A stretch of DNA of 64,000 nt from Wyeomyia smithii (lineage: Eukaryota > Arthropoda > Insecta > Diptera > Culicidae), in the NCBI RefSeq assembly GCF_029784165.1, contig NC_073694.1, positions 44,437,639 to 44,501,638 of the forward strand, written 5' to 3'. This document shows positions 46,975-59,362 of this stretch, piece after piece (the stretch's first letter is position 1; each line of letters begins with the position of its first letter). A program made the translations under genes and the position numbers. Below the pieces are notes generated by a model. The model saw only the letters and a list, made by a program, of their open reading frames with translations, had not been told where the DNA came from and searched no databases.

Positions 46975-47262
46975 CAGCGGAATTGCGCTCTATTCTAATT
47001 GTGCACAGCATAACACTGGTGCACCCTGAAAGCTCAATCCGGAAACAAATGAAAGATTATAGCTATTCAACCATTCCTGTGAACTTTCGTGCCCTTAGCC
47101 ACTATTTTTTCCAGAAACTAATGAGTTTTCTCGTAAAAATAACATTGAAGCGACGAACTCGGCGAGCAATTACTATGCAAACTTTCACGTAATTTGACGC
47201 GTTTTGGTAATGGCTAGGGGCACTAAAATTCATAGGAATGGTTGAACAGCTATAATCTCTCT
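46975..47262. repeat. Fold-back repeat
   Basis: Arms 47049-47102 and 47209-47262 (CAACCATTCCT, GCCC(T/C)TAGCCA) are about 85 % complementary. A half copy lies at 17336-17515. Confidence 0.6.
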
Positions 47263-48174
47263 TTTTTTTCGATTTGAGCTTCTGAAGTGCACTTTTTTTC
47301 ATTTTTTTTTTTCATCATATCACAATAAAAACAACGCGCTGTAAATTTTGTTTGACTTTAAAGTACCCATAGGAGAACTGCTCCATTATTCATCTCATTA
47401 AGCCGATATTCACGAAGAATGCACGGATGAAACACAAAATTTTCACGGAATCATTGAACAAATGAACTACATATACGTACTCTTATGGAATCGTTTAGCA
47501 TTGTATATTTAGAAAAATTTGCTAGATTTATCCTAAATTTTGTAAAACAAAACCATATTTCACAACGCTTCCATATCCACCTCAAAACTTGAATCACTGC
47601 ACAATTATTCATCTCACGACGCCCCCATATTTATCACACTGTAAATCATGAATGAAACACATTATCATGAATGAACGTAGCTGCAGCCCGTCGTAGTAGG
47701 TTACCTAGATATCCGCTGCAGTTGTTTACGTGCAATACTGGTAACCTAGGTAACCACTACAGTGCTTTCGATTTATGTCAATTATGTCGTAATAATTCAA
47801 TATTTTCAGTATGATTTTTTCGTATTAACAGGAACTGATTAGGCAACTCTTGATTTTCTTCAACGCAGTGAAAACAGATGAAAATTTATACAGTTGAAAT
47901 TTAGGAATTGTAGAAATTCATCTCATATATATCTGCTAATTCAAGCTTTTTTTAAGGGGGGGATTTGTTAGTAGCTTGAGTATTTATGATAAATATTAGA
48001 AAATAATGAGTATGTGTGTCCAATCACAAATGGTGACTTCTCAACACTGTTAGAAATTTGTAATTTTAATTGTTAGGATTTGTTTGCTTTCGCAATTAGG
48101 ACTTATCATTTGTAGGGATTTAAACCTACTTGTCAAGAAAGGGAAGTTAAATTACAACTAACTTAAATGCTAAC

Positions 48175-50744
48175 TTATTGGCTATAAAGAGAGCTTATCG
48201 TAGCAATTGAGGATTGCAACGATTTTTGTCGAAAATTGTAAATAATTATATTTGACATAGCTTCTAACGATTCAACACCAGTAAGTCTATGTGATTCGAG
48301 TGTACCAAACCAAGGAGGACGCTTCAAAATCATTTTCGGAATTTTATTCTGAAACCTTTGGAGCGTTTTCTTCCTTGTTGAACAGCAACTTGTCCAGAAC
48401 GGTACAGCATAAAGCATTGCTGGTCTAAAAATTTGTTTGTAAATCAAAAGTTTGTTCTTTAAACAAAGTTTAGAATTCCTGTTAATGAGAGGATATAAAC
48501 ATCTCGTATATTTGATGCACTTGGCTTGTATACTCTCAATGTGCTCTTTGAAAATAAGTTTTTTATCAGAAATTAGTCCCAAGTACTTAACCTTGTCAGA
48601 CCAACTTAAAATAACCCCATTCATCTTGACAACGTGATTATTGTTTGGCTAGAGGAAAGAAGCCCTAGGCTTATGCGGAAAAATTATCATTTGAGTTTTA
48701 GAAGCATTGGGGGAGATTTTCCACTTTTGCAAGTAGGAAGAAAAAATATCTAAACTTTTCTGAACAATGACTTTGTGCATCCTGGAGGCAAATCAGGAAG
48801 ATCTTAAGTGGATATGTTGAACAGGACTGGACCCAAGACTGAACCTTGAGGTACACCTGCTCTGACAGGAAATCTATCAGATTTTGAATTCTGATAGATA
48901 ACCTGCAGAGTTCGATCAGTAAGATAATTTTTTATAATTTTGATTAGGAAAATTGGAAAATTAAAAGTTTGCAATTTCGCAATCAAACCTTTATGCCAAA
49001 CACTGTCGAATGCTCTTTCTATGTCTAAAAGAGCAGCTCCAGTGGAATAACCTTCAGATTTGTTAGCTCGTATCATATTAGTAACTCTGAGCAATTGATG
49101 AGTTGTGGAATGCTCATGGCGAAATCCAAACTGTTCATTTGCAAAAATTGAATTTTCGTTGATGTGTGACATCATTCTGTTAAGAATAATTCTCTCAAAC
49201 AGTTTACTTATTGAAGAAAGCAAACTGATTGGTCGATAACTTGAAACTTCAACTGGGTTCTTATCCGGTTTTAAAATTGGAGTAATTTTTGCATTTTTCC
49301 ATAATTTGGGAAAATATGCAATTTTGAAGCAGCAATTGAAAATTTTCGCTAAAAATTCCCTTGTGCTCTCAGGGGGATGTTTGATTAGTATATTAAAGAT
49401 TCCATCGTCACCAGGTGCTTTCATATTTTTGAAATTTTTAATAATTGATTTAATCTCATTCAAGTTAGTTTCAATTATTTCTACAGGTAAAAAAATCTGG
49501 GAAGAAATCAAATCAAATTGACGTGTGACTTCATTTTCAATTGGACTCACAAAATTCAAATTTGAGTTATGAACACTCTCAAACTGCTGAGCAAGTCTTT
49601 GAGCCTTTTGTTCATTGGATACAAGAAAACGTTCACCATCTTTTAAAACTGGAATAGGCTTTGAAGGTTTCTTAAGAATCTTCGACAGCTTCCAAAAAGG
49701 TTTTGAATATGGTTTTAATTTTTCAACTTTGGTCTCAAAATTTTGATTTCTCAGAAGAGTAAATCTATGTTTAATCTCTTTCTGTAAATCTTTATAAATA
49801 GTTTTAAAAACAGGGTCACGAGAACGTTGATATTGAAGTCTGCGGACATTTTTCAAATGAATTAGAAGTTGAAGATTTTCGTCAATTATTGGTGAATCAA
49901 ATTTCACTTGAGCCTTTGGAACAGAATAATTCCTGGCATCAACAATTGCACATTTTAATGCTTCCAAAGCGGAATCAATATTCACTTCGTTTTGCAAATC
50001 AAGCTCATTATTGAAATTTCTCTCAATATGAGTTTTTTATCTTTCCCAATTAGCCTTGTTATAATAAAAAACAGAGCTCAGGGGGTTTAAAACTGATTCA
50101 TGTGATAAAAAAAGTTATTGGAAGATGGTCAGAATCAAAGTCAGCATGTGTGATCAAATCACTACATACATGACTTTGTTGAAGGGTTTCAGAAGAAAAG
50201 CATGTAGGACTATTCGGAGACAGAATAGAATAGTATCCTGAAGAACAATCATTGAATAAAATTTTGCCATTGTAATTACTTTGAGAATTATTCCATGAAC
50301 GATGTTTAGCGTTTAAATCGCCGATTATAAAAAATTTCGAACGATTTCTGATGAGTTTTTGTAAATCACCTTTAAAATAATTTTTGTGCTCGCGTGTGCA
50401 TTGAAATGGTAAATATGCTGCGGCAATAAATAAAATCCCAAGTTCAGTTTGAACTTCAATTCCCAAAGTTTCAATAACTTTCGTCTCAAGATGGGGGAGA
50501 GCACGATGTTTGATTTGGCGATGAATAACAATTGCAACTCCACCGCCGAACCCTGAATCCTATTATATCTATGAACCACGTAATTGGGATCATATTTTAA
50601 TTTTATGTTAGGTTTCAAAAATGTTTCAGTAATAATTGCAATATGCACATTATTTACTGTTAAAAAATTAAAAAGCTCATTCTCATTGGCCTGTAATGAG
50701 CGAGCATTCCAATTTAATATTTTAATTGTTTTATTTAAAATCAT
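48175..50744 (-). pseudogene. Jockey LINE ORF2 (endonuclease and reverse transcriptase)
   Basis: It starts at 50744 with ILNWNARSLQANENELFNFL and IITETFLKP. After frameshifts FIIGDLNAKHRSWN and DSDHLPITF complete the endonuclease. RT motifs follow: SYRPISLLSSISKLFERIIL, FGFRHEHSTTHQL, ALLDIERAFDSVWHKGL and GVPQGSVLGPVLFN. The catalytic FADD box is deleted: GCTKSLF runs directly into KSLDIFSSYLQKWKISPN near 48780. The thumb region ends at SSLYSQ, 48175. Confidence 0.85.
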
Positions 50745-51907
50745 TGCTAAATTTTAAATTACAAACAATTTTAATAGTAAAATTTGTGCCTATTTGAATG
50801 GCTTCAAACATTGATTTTGCCTGCAACATGGCGTTCATAAGATCGAACATTGCCTGTTGCAAAAAAGAAAGTTTACCTGCCGTAATAGGCCCCAGGCAGT
50901 TGACATTAGAAAAAATATTTTCGGCTACAATATTAGCTGGAGTAATAGGTGTACAGTTATTTTCTGGCGTGTTTTGCTTACCAACACTAGGCGGTATAAT
51001 GTTCGAACTACCTGTAACCTGTGCATAAGTTAAACGGGTATGCAAAGGAGTAGGTAAACTATGCGTCACTGGTACGCTTGGAGAATTTTGTTTTGAAGTT
51101 GGTTTTAATTGAGAAATTGGATTTTGTTTACCTTGCCTTGCCTTAACAATTGCTAAACGGACTGGGCATTGGTAAAAATTCGACATAAGGTTGCCGTTAC
51201 AATACGCACAACGAAAATTTTTACTCTCTTTCACAGGTCATGTGTCCTTTTTGTGAGAAGAGTCTCCACATTTAAGACATTTTTGGTCCATGTTACAGAA
51301 TTTGGAACCATGGCCATAACGTTTTACCTCACTGCGGTTAAAATGAATTAAATAATTTACAAGGGAAATTCCAGTTCTCTGATTGTTATCGCCTTGTGAT
51401 TTTTATTTCATGAGAATTACTTGGGTAGGGGCTATGCCAAGTAATTCTGTTAAAGTAAGTTTGATCTCATCAACGGTTTGATCGTTGGTGAGACCTTTCA
51501 ATACGACCTTGAACGACTTGGCGCTCTTCGTGTCATATGTAAAAAATTTATATATATTTTCAGTTAAATACTGAACGATTACGACCCTTAATAGAGTCGG
51601 CTAATAAGCGGCATTCGCCTCTACGACCAATTTGATAGGTAACTTTAACGTCAGAAACAAACGTTGAAAGTTCCTTTTTGAAAATATTGAATTTAGAAGA
51701 AATAGTTACCACAATAGGTGGAACTTTTTCCTTTTTCAAAGAAATGACATTTTGTATAGTTTCACTACTCATAACTTCCATTTCACCAGCTTCTTGCTCA
51801 GGCAAAATATCGAAAGGATTGTCACTACAGACACTCGAAGTGTCAGAAAGAGATGCCTCTCTTTTCCTCCCCGCAGCGATGCGAGGTTTCTTTTTCCGTC
51901 CAGCCAT
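50731..51907 (-). pseudogene. Jockey LINE ORF1 (gag-like)
   Basis: It starts at ATG 51907 (MAGRKKKPRIAAGRKR, basic). A middle domain follows (KSAKSFKVVLKGLTNDQT), then zinc knuckles KRYGHGSKFC, CLKCGDSSHKKDT and CAYCNGN...CPVR. At least three stops or shifts break it, including stops near 51560 and 51405 and a TGA at about 51240 where a knuckle Cys is expected. It ends at 50731, overlapping the ORF2 start by 14 nt. Confidence 0.8.
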
Positions 51908-52544
51908 TTCAGGTGATACGAAAAAAGTTAAAACAAATGTTAAATTCAAAAGTAGGTAGTCTTGAGAAAGACTGATGGAAGAAACTTTCAGGAAGTCTTT
52001 AAAAGACACACTGACAAAACACAAACTTTGAAGCTATAGGCAGTCAAAGACCAGTCCACAAGCAACCGAAAAGACGTCTGATCTGTAGGACAGTTCAAGA
52101 CGCACTGTGCTAATTCAAGCTTGTTCTAGGAAATTTGAGGTAAACATTTCAAAGATTGCAGTATTTTTAGTGTAGTGAATGATTTTGTTTAGTGATTGAA
52201 ATAAAAAATGGTCCGCTAGTGACGAAAAAAACTTTGGTTGGCTGCTGAACGAGTCCCGTTGTAGCCGTATAGAACGATGCGCGGATTTTGTTTTCTGAGG
52301 TAGGTGATTGAATTAAATGAGTTTTCGAGTGCAGATGCCCGACTATAATATCAAATTTAGTGCTTTAAGTGAGTTTTTTGGATTACACTTGATGAGGAAT
52401 CTAAAGTGAACTAAAAAGAATCCATTCCATGGATTAGCAGATTGGTTTAAGAAGAAAATATGCGTTTTTTCCTGTTTTCAATTGTGTTTACATGTTGAAT
52501 GAGATGAATATACGGGCTGAGATGAATAATGGAGCAGTTCCCCT

Positions 52545-53280
52545 GTTATGCTAGAATTTGGATAATAAAGATCGCACCATCAACCTCGGTGGATCCAGGT
52601 CATTCTGTGCTTCCTGTGATAATTGTGTATGATGCAAAGGATTCCTTAATCTCTACTAGTAGCAAGTACTAAACTAACATTCCCTAAATCCCTTCCGCAA
52701 TTGATCTGCATTAGGCGTGGCCAGCTACGTTATTGATCATTAAAAAGTGAGATCACACTGAGAATGATTTGCTACTCACAACAAAATCTGTTTTACTTGT
52801 ATCGAATAGTTTTGCAATTTTAGTATCTGCAAAACGCTTCTTATGGTAGCCCTGTCAACCACAGATGTTGTCTATGATGGACGTTCTGGAAGATAAATTC
52901 CAAAAGCTCCAAAATTTGAAAAGCATCTCATTTCGCGAACAGCTCATTCTTCATTCTATATAAGCGGATTTATGATACCATAAACAATGAAGAAATATTG
53001 CGACCATGCAAACCGTTTATGGCTTTGGACGGAAAGAACTTCTCCATAAAATAATAGCTTTCTTTGGACCTGCCATAAATCCGAAGTGAAGTTTAGAATA
53101 CTGCTTCCAAACATGGAAGCCAAAGTATGATTCATTCTCGGCGAAACCGGTTCCGCCACGCTCAATATTCGGGAAGAGCATTTTTAGGAGATTACCCCGG
53201 ATCGCTGTTAGAGAAAGCAATAAATTCACTTCACCATCGCTATCAGCCTTCAAGCTCCATAGTTGGCGTGTGATATACTG
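52545..53280. other. Non-coding; one unrecognised minus-strand frame
   Basis: The minus-strand frame 53253-53017 (78 codons, with NLLKMLFPNIERGGTGF) looks more protein-like than most short frames here, but I recognise no family and see no splice context. Confidence 0.3.
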
Positions 53281-53863
53281 TGCCCCGTGTGTTGGCTCGC
53301 TACCTCAGGGTGTCGGCTATGTCACACTGTTTGTCTTCGGCTGGCAGTGTGGGAGTTTCGAGCGAGAGTCTGGTAACCGTCGTCGTATAGTCATCGTCAA
53401 GTTGCACCGTCGCCACTTGGAGACCAACAGTCAGCGATTATTTTAAACCAATTACGTCAAGTTTGCAAAAAAAACTGCAACCCCCGGGGCCCGGTTCGTG
53501 TATCGGTACATATCGGTAACGCATTTTAAAGGTGCTTCTGAGATGCGAAAAATTTGCATCCCCCGCATTCGTGAAGAGTGTGACAAACTATGCACACGGG
53601 TGTCTAGTTTGTCTACCCATGCTTTGTTAGTTCCATGCACTGCCTATGGCGTCACCCTTATGCAAATCTACTTCCCAGGAAACTACAGTTTCTCTGTAAC
53701 ACTAGTTCCGCGCCGTATTCTCACACTGTTTTTGAAGCAATGTCATTCGATTGTGAACTGGTGAAATGTTGTCAAGTTGCCAAAAAATATCAACATACAA
53801 GAACTGGCTTTACTTTCACCAGTCGGTAACCGTCCGTCAGCGTTATGCCATAAAAGTGCGAAA
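53281..53863 (+). promoter_or_regulatory. GC-richer stretch, possible promoter and 5' UTR
   Basis: Composition rises and transposon signals disappear for about 580 bp before the small candidate exon at 53864. No TATA box was identified. Confidence 0.3.
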
Positions 53864-53962
53864 ATGTCACCGGTTCCGACCGACTGTCGGATTTGTGCTC
53901 GTACAAATCAATCATGGCTGGTTTTCGATATTGTGCCATACGTGAGAGCCAAAGGTTTGAAA
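53864..53962 (+). CDS. Possible first coding exon of a ZAD-type zinc finger gene
   Basis: ATG in good context (GCGAAAATG) opens 33 codons containing TDCRICARTNQSWLVFDIVP. A CxxC near the N-terminus followed by hydrophobic residues at this spacing resembles the start of ZAD domains of insect C2H2 zinc finger proteins. A donor follows (AAA|GTTAGT at 53963, or TTA|GTATAT at 53967). The second CxxC pair and the fingers would be in later exons, which I could not find before 64000. A chance ORF remains possible. Confidence 0.35.
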
Positions 53963-53974
53963 GTTAGTATATGA

Positions 53975-54560
53975 CTAGTGATTTGTAATGTTTTTTTTGT
54001 GAGATGATTCTTCAAGTTGAGTGCCCGTTCCGCTACAGTCTCGAAGATGCTTTTTTGCGCTGTTATTGATCTTCACTTTGCTATTATTTTTTGCAGTGAA
54101 AAAAGTACGCTTCACTGATATTTGTTCTTTTAGCAATGATAAATAGGACATCAATAATAATAATAACAATAATAACAAAGTTTTCGCTCTATTTACTAGA
54201 TTAAATTAGATTGTAAATCGTTGTATACCAAGAGCTAATCCAAATAAAATAAAAAATACATTTTCCATTGTATCTGTAAAAACAGCTCAGTTTCATCGGA
54301 TGTTGTGAAGCGACTTACAACTTAGTAGTGACCCGATCAGAAGAGCATAACTAAAAAATTACAAAATTCTATCAATACGAGATACAAATAACAAATTTTG
54401 ATACGATTTCATATTTTCGCATATGCGTTTGTTAACGAAACTGAATCTAAGTGAGTTATAATAACGAATCCTGAAATGATTTTGTTCTGAAACAAGTCTA
54501 ACACATTTTTCGTCTCTATCAAAACCTGTTATTTCTAACAATGGTTGTTATAATACTGTT
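53975..54560. other. Non-coding
   Basis: AT-rich, with an ATAATAATAACAATAATAAC tract at 54153-54175. Nothing else. Confidence 0.4.
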
Positions 54561-54565
54561 CTATA

Positions 54566-54915
54566 TTTTTTTTTTATTCTCGCTTATTTTCCGTCGGTCT
54601 AGTTCCGCCACTGTTGTGGCCAATCACCGACGCCCAGGGAGGCGACTCGACACCCAGGACCCTAACTCACAACCCGTTTATTAACGGACCGGCGCCAACG
54701 GCTTTACTTCCTCATGCGATGGAAGGCGTGATCCCAGAGATTTTTCGCCTCAGAAAATCTCCCGGTGTCGGCTAGGATTGAATCTAGACCAGTTGGGTTG
54801 GTTGTGAGTGGATCACGCCACCTCACAACCATCGACACCTATGTCGGCGGTGGGATTCGAACCCAGGCGTCGAGCGTGGTTGGCGGAGACGTTACCAACC
54901 ACACTAGGCCCCCGC
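54566..54915 (-). repeat. Feilai: Feilai-type tRNA-related SINE
   Basis: Read on the minus strand from 54915: GCGGGGGCCTAGTGTGGTTG (A box within GTGGTTGGTAACG), CTGGGTTCGAATCCCACCGC (B box), a GC-rich body and an A-tract at 54566-54577. This arrangement and length (about 350 bp) fit Feilai SINEs of Aedes, and it is the best clue to the host genus. Confidence 0.75.
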
Positions 54916-55772
54916 AATATTTGTAGTTATTGATACCATCTTTACACAAGCTCGACTAAAAACTTAGTCGATTCAATCATATTCTAACCTAAAGTAACAT
55001 GAAACACAAACAATAACGAAAAACAATAATAATGCCAAACAAATTGTATGCGTCAGGAAATCTTCTGCTTATAGTCTGCTTATAGTGGATCACGTCAGTT
55101 CATGTTACGGAGAGCACGCCTAAAGACACACCGACTAAATCCTCATACTCCAAACCGCCTTGTAGGGGCACCACAGAGCTAAATAAACCTGGCAAACATG
55201 TGGGATTGATGAAATCTTCGGCAAATTTCATAATGAAACCCAACTACGGATTAGATTTGTCAGTTACGACGGAAGTAATGGGACTAAACAGAATTGGTGA
55301 TCCAACAAAACACCTAAACTATTGATTTTCTCAAATCGGTTCAGCTGTTCACCTTGGCCCGTGTGGTTTGCAGCAATGGTTTTCGTCCTGGGAAAGTTAT
55401 CCAAAATTCAAAACGATGTTTTAGTCTCGTTAATTTTCAAATCATCGGCATAAATGGGTCTGCCACCAGAAAACTTACTACGTCACTAGAAAGTGAGAAA
55501 GAGTGTAAACAACAAGGATCCTATGTTGCTTCCTTGGGGCACGCCATTACGAGGAGAAAAAAAGAAACTGATTCATTCTGACCCATTTTCAGTCATAGAA
55601 ATCTGTTACTCAGATATGAACGTTTAGCCAAATAGTTAAGCAAAAAGTATGTCATGAATCACTGAGCGACCCCGTTTAGTATTTTTCATTTCAAACACCG
55701 CGAATCTATGCAAGCGACGCATGAAAGCCATCCGATATGCGACACGCCTATATCAGAACAAAGGGAGGGCAG
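54916..55772. other. Non-coding
   Basis: Short ORFs only; nothing recognised. Confidence 0.4.
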
Positions 55773-57399
55773 TAGGGTGGGGAAAAGTGATCGGTTTTCC
55801 AGAACCAAGTTTTTTTGGTTCATTTTGGGAACCCAAACAACCCTAAACTTACCTGAAGTCGATTGGTTTTGTCTCCGCTTGGCGCATTGCATTTCAAATT
55901 TGTACGAAAATTTATATGGGAAAACCTACTTTTTTGCATTTACCTTTATAGAGCGCTCAATAATGATCTAATAATGCACTATATTATGTCAAAGTATAGT
56001 ATTCTAGATGCCTAACAACTTTGCAGAAGACACTGAAGAGCTAGAATGTCCCTAAGAAGAGCTATAGCTGTTCAAAGTTGAGTATGTCGTTTTAAATGCA
56101 GAAAATCTTGTTTTCTGCCAACATTACCAATGTACCGGCGCACATAGGACTATTTGAGCCAAAAAGCTGGCCAAAAGTTTAAGTCGCTCTATTTTGGTAG
56201 TAATTGGATAGATATACATCAAAAACGTGTCTATTTAAAACGTCACCCAATATATAAAATATTACTTTAAATTCGCTTGCTCCATTTTTCTAGTGTCTTT
56301 TTACACATGATATAAAACAAAGATTTAGAAATTTTCATATAAATCTTCATTTAATAAAATGTCAATAAAATAAAAAAGAGGAACCAGGAGGAAGATTTTT
56401 CTTTTCGTATATTTTCAGAAGGCTTTGATCTTTCTGTCAATGAATAAAGCTTCGACGGGACTTGCCCGGAAGGTTACTGAATCATAAAATTAATTTCACA
56501 ATATTATGGATTTTTCGCGGTTGGTTTTCATAATCACTTATTTCGTAAATGATCCATGATTATTTTATGCATTCAACGTTTAAATATTGCAAAACATTTT
56601 ACTTATCTTGTAGATTATGTCCTGTGAGAGAGAAAAACTATTTGACATAATTTTTCAATTTTATACGCCACCCGAGCAATAGCACGTAATTTTCAAACTG
56701 ACCAATTTACTGTGGAATAACTTTGCAATATAACAGTTTGGTTTATGTGATAAGACACCAAGGGGTTCTGGGATAGCATCAGGGGATTGTTTTAACTAAA
56801 ATTAATTAAAAATAATGGAAATCGGGTATTTTGTGTGTCGGACTTTTGGCCAACTTTTTGGGTCAAATACTCCTATGTGCGGCGTCAGTAGGTTTCGACG
56901 AGTTTATACACTCAGCTGGACCAAGCAAACAAATTTAGGTCAATATTCTAGGCGTAGATAGAATCTACAACGTGTTCCAGAAATTACTTCTGATGGAAAT
57001 CTGACTGACGCCGGTACACTGGCAGTGTTGGCAGAAAAAATGATTTGCAACATAAATTTCAACATATTCAACTTTGAACAGCTCTAGTATTTTTTTGGCA
57101 CACCCTAGCTCTTTAGTGTCTTCGGCCAAGTTGTTAGGCATTAAAAAACCTACCGTTTGAAGTCATGAAACCTATGGTTTGAGCCATTTTGAGCTCTTTA
57201 GAATGGAAAATGCAAAAAAATGGTTTATCCATACAAATCTCCATATAAATTTAAAATGCAATGCGCCAAGCGGTGACAAAACCAATCGACTTGCAATAAA
57301 TTCAGGATTGTTTGGGGCCCCAAACAGAACAAAAAAAACTTGGTTCTGGCTTTCTGCTATCAAGTTTCGTTTTTTTCCATATAACGATTCCCCACCCTA
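55773..57399. mobile_element. Fold-back element, 1.63 kb, GGGTGGGGAA ends, TA target
   Basis: TAGGGTGGGGAA at the left pairs with TTCCCCACCCTA at the right. The complementarity continues for several hundred bases: CCAGAACCAAGTTTTTTTGG, CAATCGACTT, GCGCCAAGCGG, and the inner blocks at 55985-56170 with 56840-57160. TA at both ends suggests a TA duplication. No coding frame. Confidence 0.78.
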
Positions 57400-58339
57400 G
57401 TGGGCAGTCTCCTGTAAAACGATCGGACTGAGACCGATATTATTTCTAAATCACTACAACTGCGGTAGAAAGGAAGGTTTGTGTTGTCATGTCTCCGTGG
57501 TAATTGACGGAATTGAACTATGCTCGCACGATCGAACCATGAGTATCTTGACGCTCGTGAAAATCATCTACAACTCGAAGCATCTAAGTTCCCATTTAGA
57601 TATCCACTCTAACTTTTTTGCTATTACTCAATTCTTTATGAAAATTTGAGAAAATATTCTCAAAAAATTGTACTTAAAGATGATGCAATTAAAAGAATTC
57701 AATTATATAACCCCTAAACTAAAAATATATATAACCCCTGATTAAGAACAATTTCAATAGAGGAATTAAGCTCGCGCTACCCAATCTACTAACAACAGTC
57801 ATATTGAACAATGTTATGTCGTTCTCAAACTTCACGTAAAGCCGTATTCACTTCTTGCGGATTTTGGATCTTTTGGAAAATGATAGAAGTGATGATCTGG
57901 ATGGGACTTCTAATTACGCCCGCAGTTTTACGCTTTGCACTTAAATTCAAATGTTCACTTGAATATTTTAGATAAAAACAGGTGAAAATAAAACCATAAA
58001 TCCAAAATCGGAACAGTCTGATAATAAATTTTAACGCACTCGGGGTTTTCAATTTCAACCAATCAGCGGGCGGTTTTCAAAGTGAATGAAAATCTATACC
58101 CAATTGTCTACCGTTAGTTATTGACAATCTCGCACAGCGACTTCTCGCTAATAACCTGTAACACACAACAAACATATTTTCGTGTTCAGAAAGCTTTTCC
58201 ACATATTATCCTGCACTTTTGTCATAATTTGTTCAAAAATAATTGCCAAACAAAAGTATTTCAACAATGCGCCATTTTCGCTACCTTTTTGCAACAAAAG
58301 CGTTAGAGAAAATTTAAAAAAAACACTTTTCAGTAACTC
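57400..58339. other. Non-coding
   Basis: AT-rich. ORFs of 60-77 codons without motifs. Confidence 0.4.
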
Positions 58340-58851
58340 ATGGAAACCGGTAATGATTTACTGGTGGCTCGTGGTTTGTGGTACCAACTTTTTTTGACGT
58401 GGGACTACGTCTTTCTTCACTATACTAAGGTACATTCTGGGAAAACTGGATTGAACATGCAACGTTTTTGGTTGGCGGAATGGAAGATTCTAGATGCTAA
58501 TAGCGCTCGAACAACTGTTCCGATTTCAATAGTTAATATACCGTTAGAAAGCTTAAATATACAAGATTTGTATAACATGATAATTTTAGTTATCATTTTC
58601 TTATTACTCCGTAAAAATTGCGGAAAAGTTTGAAGGTCGAATATCCACTTACATTTTCCATACGATTGGTATATTTCCCTAACGCAGACTTCAAAAACAT
58701 AGACGAAATGATTTCACGCATTCAGTCATTGGCTAGCAATGCCAGCCAATTGGCATCGCATTCATCACCCAACGTAAGCGACGAAGAAAAAAAGCAGAGG
58801 TGGTTCCACGTGATTGGTGCTTCCCCCAATCACCTAAGTTCTCCACACTGA
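58340..58851 (+). other. Two adjoining unidentified frames
   Basis: The frames 58340-58633 (97 codons, with a hydrophobic IILVIIFLLLRKNCGKV end) and 58618-58851 (77 codons, with NIDEMISRIQSLASNASQLA) overlap by 16 nt. TATAAAA at 58860 and TGTTGAGGGAAGATGATTCC (58876) follow, which could be the start of an LTR, but no second LTR was found. They may be a retroelement remnant or chance. Confidence 0.25.
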
Positions 58852-59089
58852 GTGACGCTATAAAAGGACATTCCGTGTTGAGGGAAGATGATTCCCTGGT
58901 CGACCGTCAAGGCGAACAGTTCGGCTTCCCTTCGATCTGAGTTGGACCCCACCAGTGGTAATCTAATTCAGACATCGTTGTTGGAATACAGCCCGAAATT
59001 GGACGTGACCGACACTGGGGACCATTGGAAGACTTGGAAGCCGTTCGGGTGCTGCCGATAGTGTAACTGTGTAGGTATAGTGTGTCGTA

Positions 59090-59200
59090 TATCAAGCGTG
59101 TGTGTCTGAGTAGCGTGTGGGTATATGTATGAGTGTGTGAATAGCGTGTGTGTATGTGTGAGTGGCGTGTGCGTATGCGTGTATGTGTGTGTATGTGGTG
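59090..59200. repeat. GT microsatellite, left part
   Basis: Interrupted GTGTGT/GTATGTGT repeats, cut at 59200 by the insertion of the hAT-like element. The tract continues at 62818. Confidence 0.85.
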
Positions 59201-59362
59201 TAGCATTGGGCGATACGACGGAGAGTATCGATACTTCAGTATCGATACCCGAAGAACCAAAAGTATCGAGATACTCGAAATATCGGTCAAAAAGTATCGA
59301 TACCAGAAGTATCGATACTATAGCTGAGATCATTTTTTGAATTTTTGATAAATACATTTACT

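Larger units (their letters stand above)
47949..52108 (-). mobile_element. Jockey-clade LINE, 4160 bp, inactive
   Basis: Minus-strand element with a 5' UTR of about 200 nt, ORF1, ORF2, a short 3' UTR and an A-rich end. GCTAATTCAAGCTT flanks it on both sides (47935-47948 and 52109-52122), so both ends of the insertion are preserved. The protein motifs place it in the jockey clade (Juan/JAM-like mosquito elements). Confidence 0.88.
47370..52544. mobile_element. 1-kb TIR element, copy 2, split by a jockey LINE
   Basis: The left part 47370-47948 and right part 52109-52544 match the copy at 11331-12336 end to end, including both TIRs (AGAACTGCTCCATTATTC and GAATAATGGAGCAGTTCCCC). The LINE sits between them. 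Confidence 0.8.

Noticed and set aside
58860..58990. Possible LTR start after a TATA box
   Set aside because: No second LTR, primer-binding site or pol motifs were found nearby.
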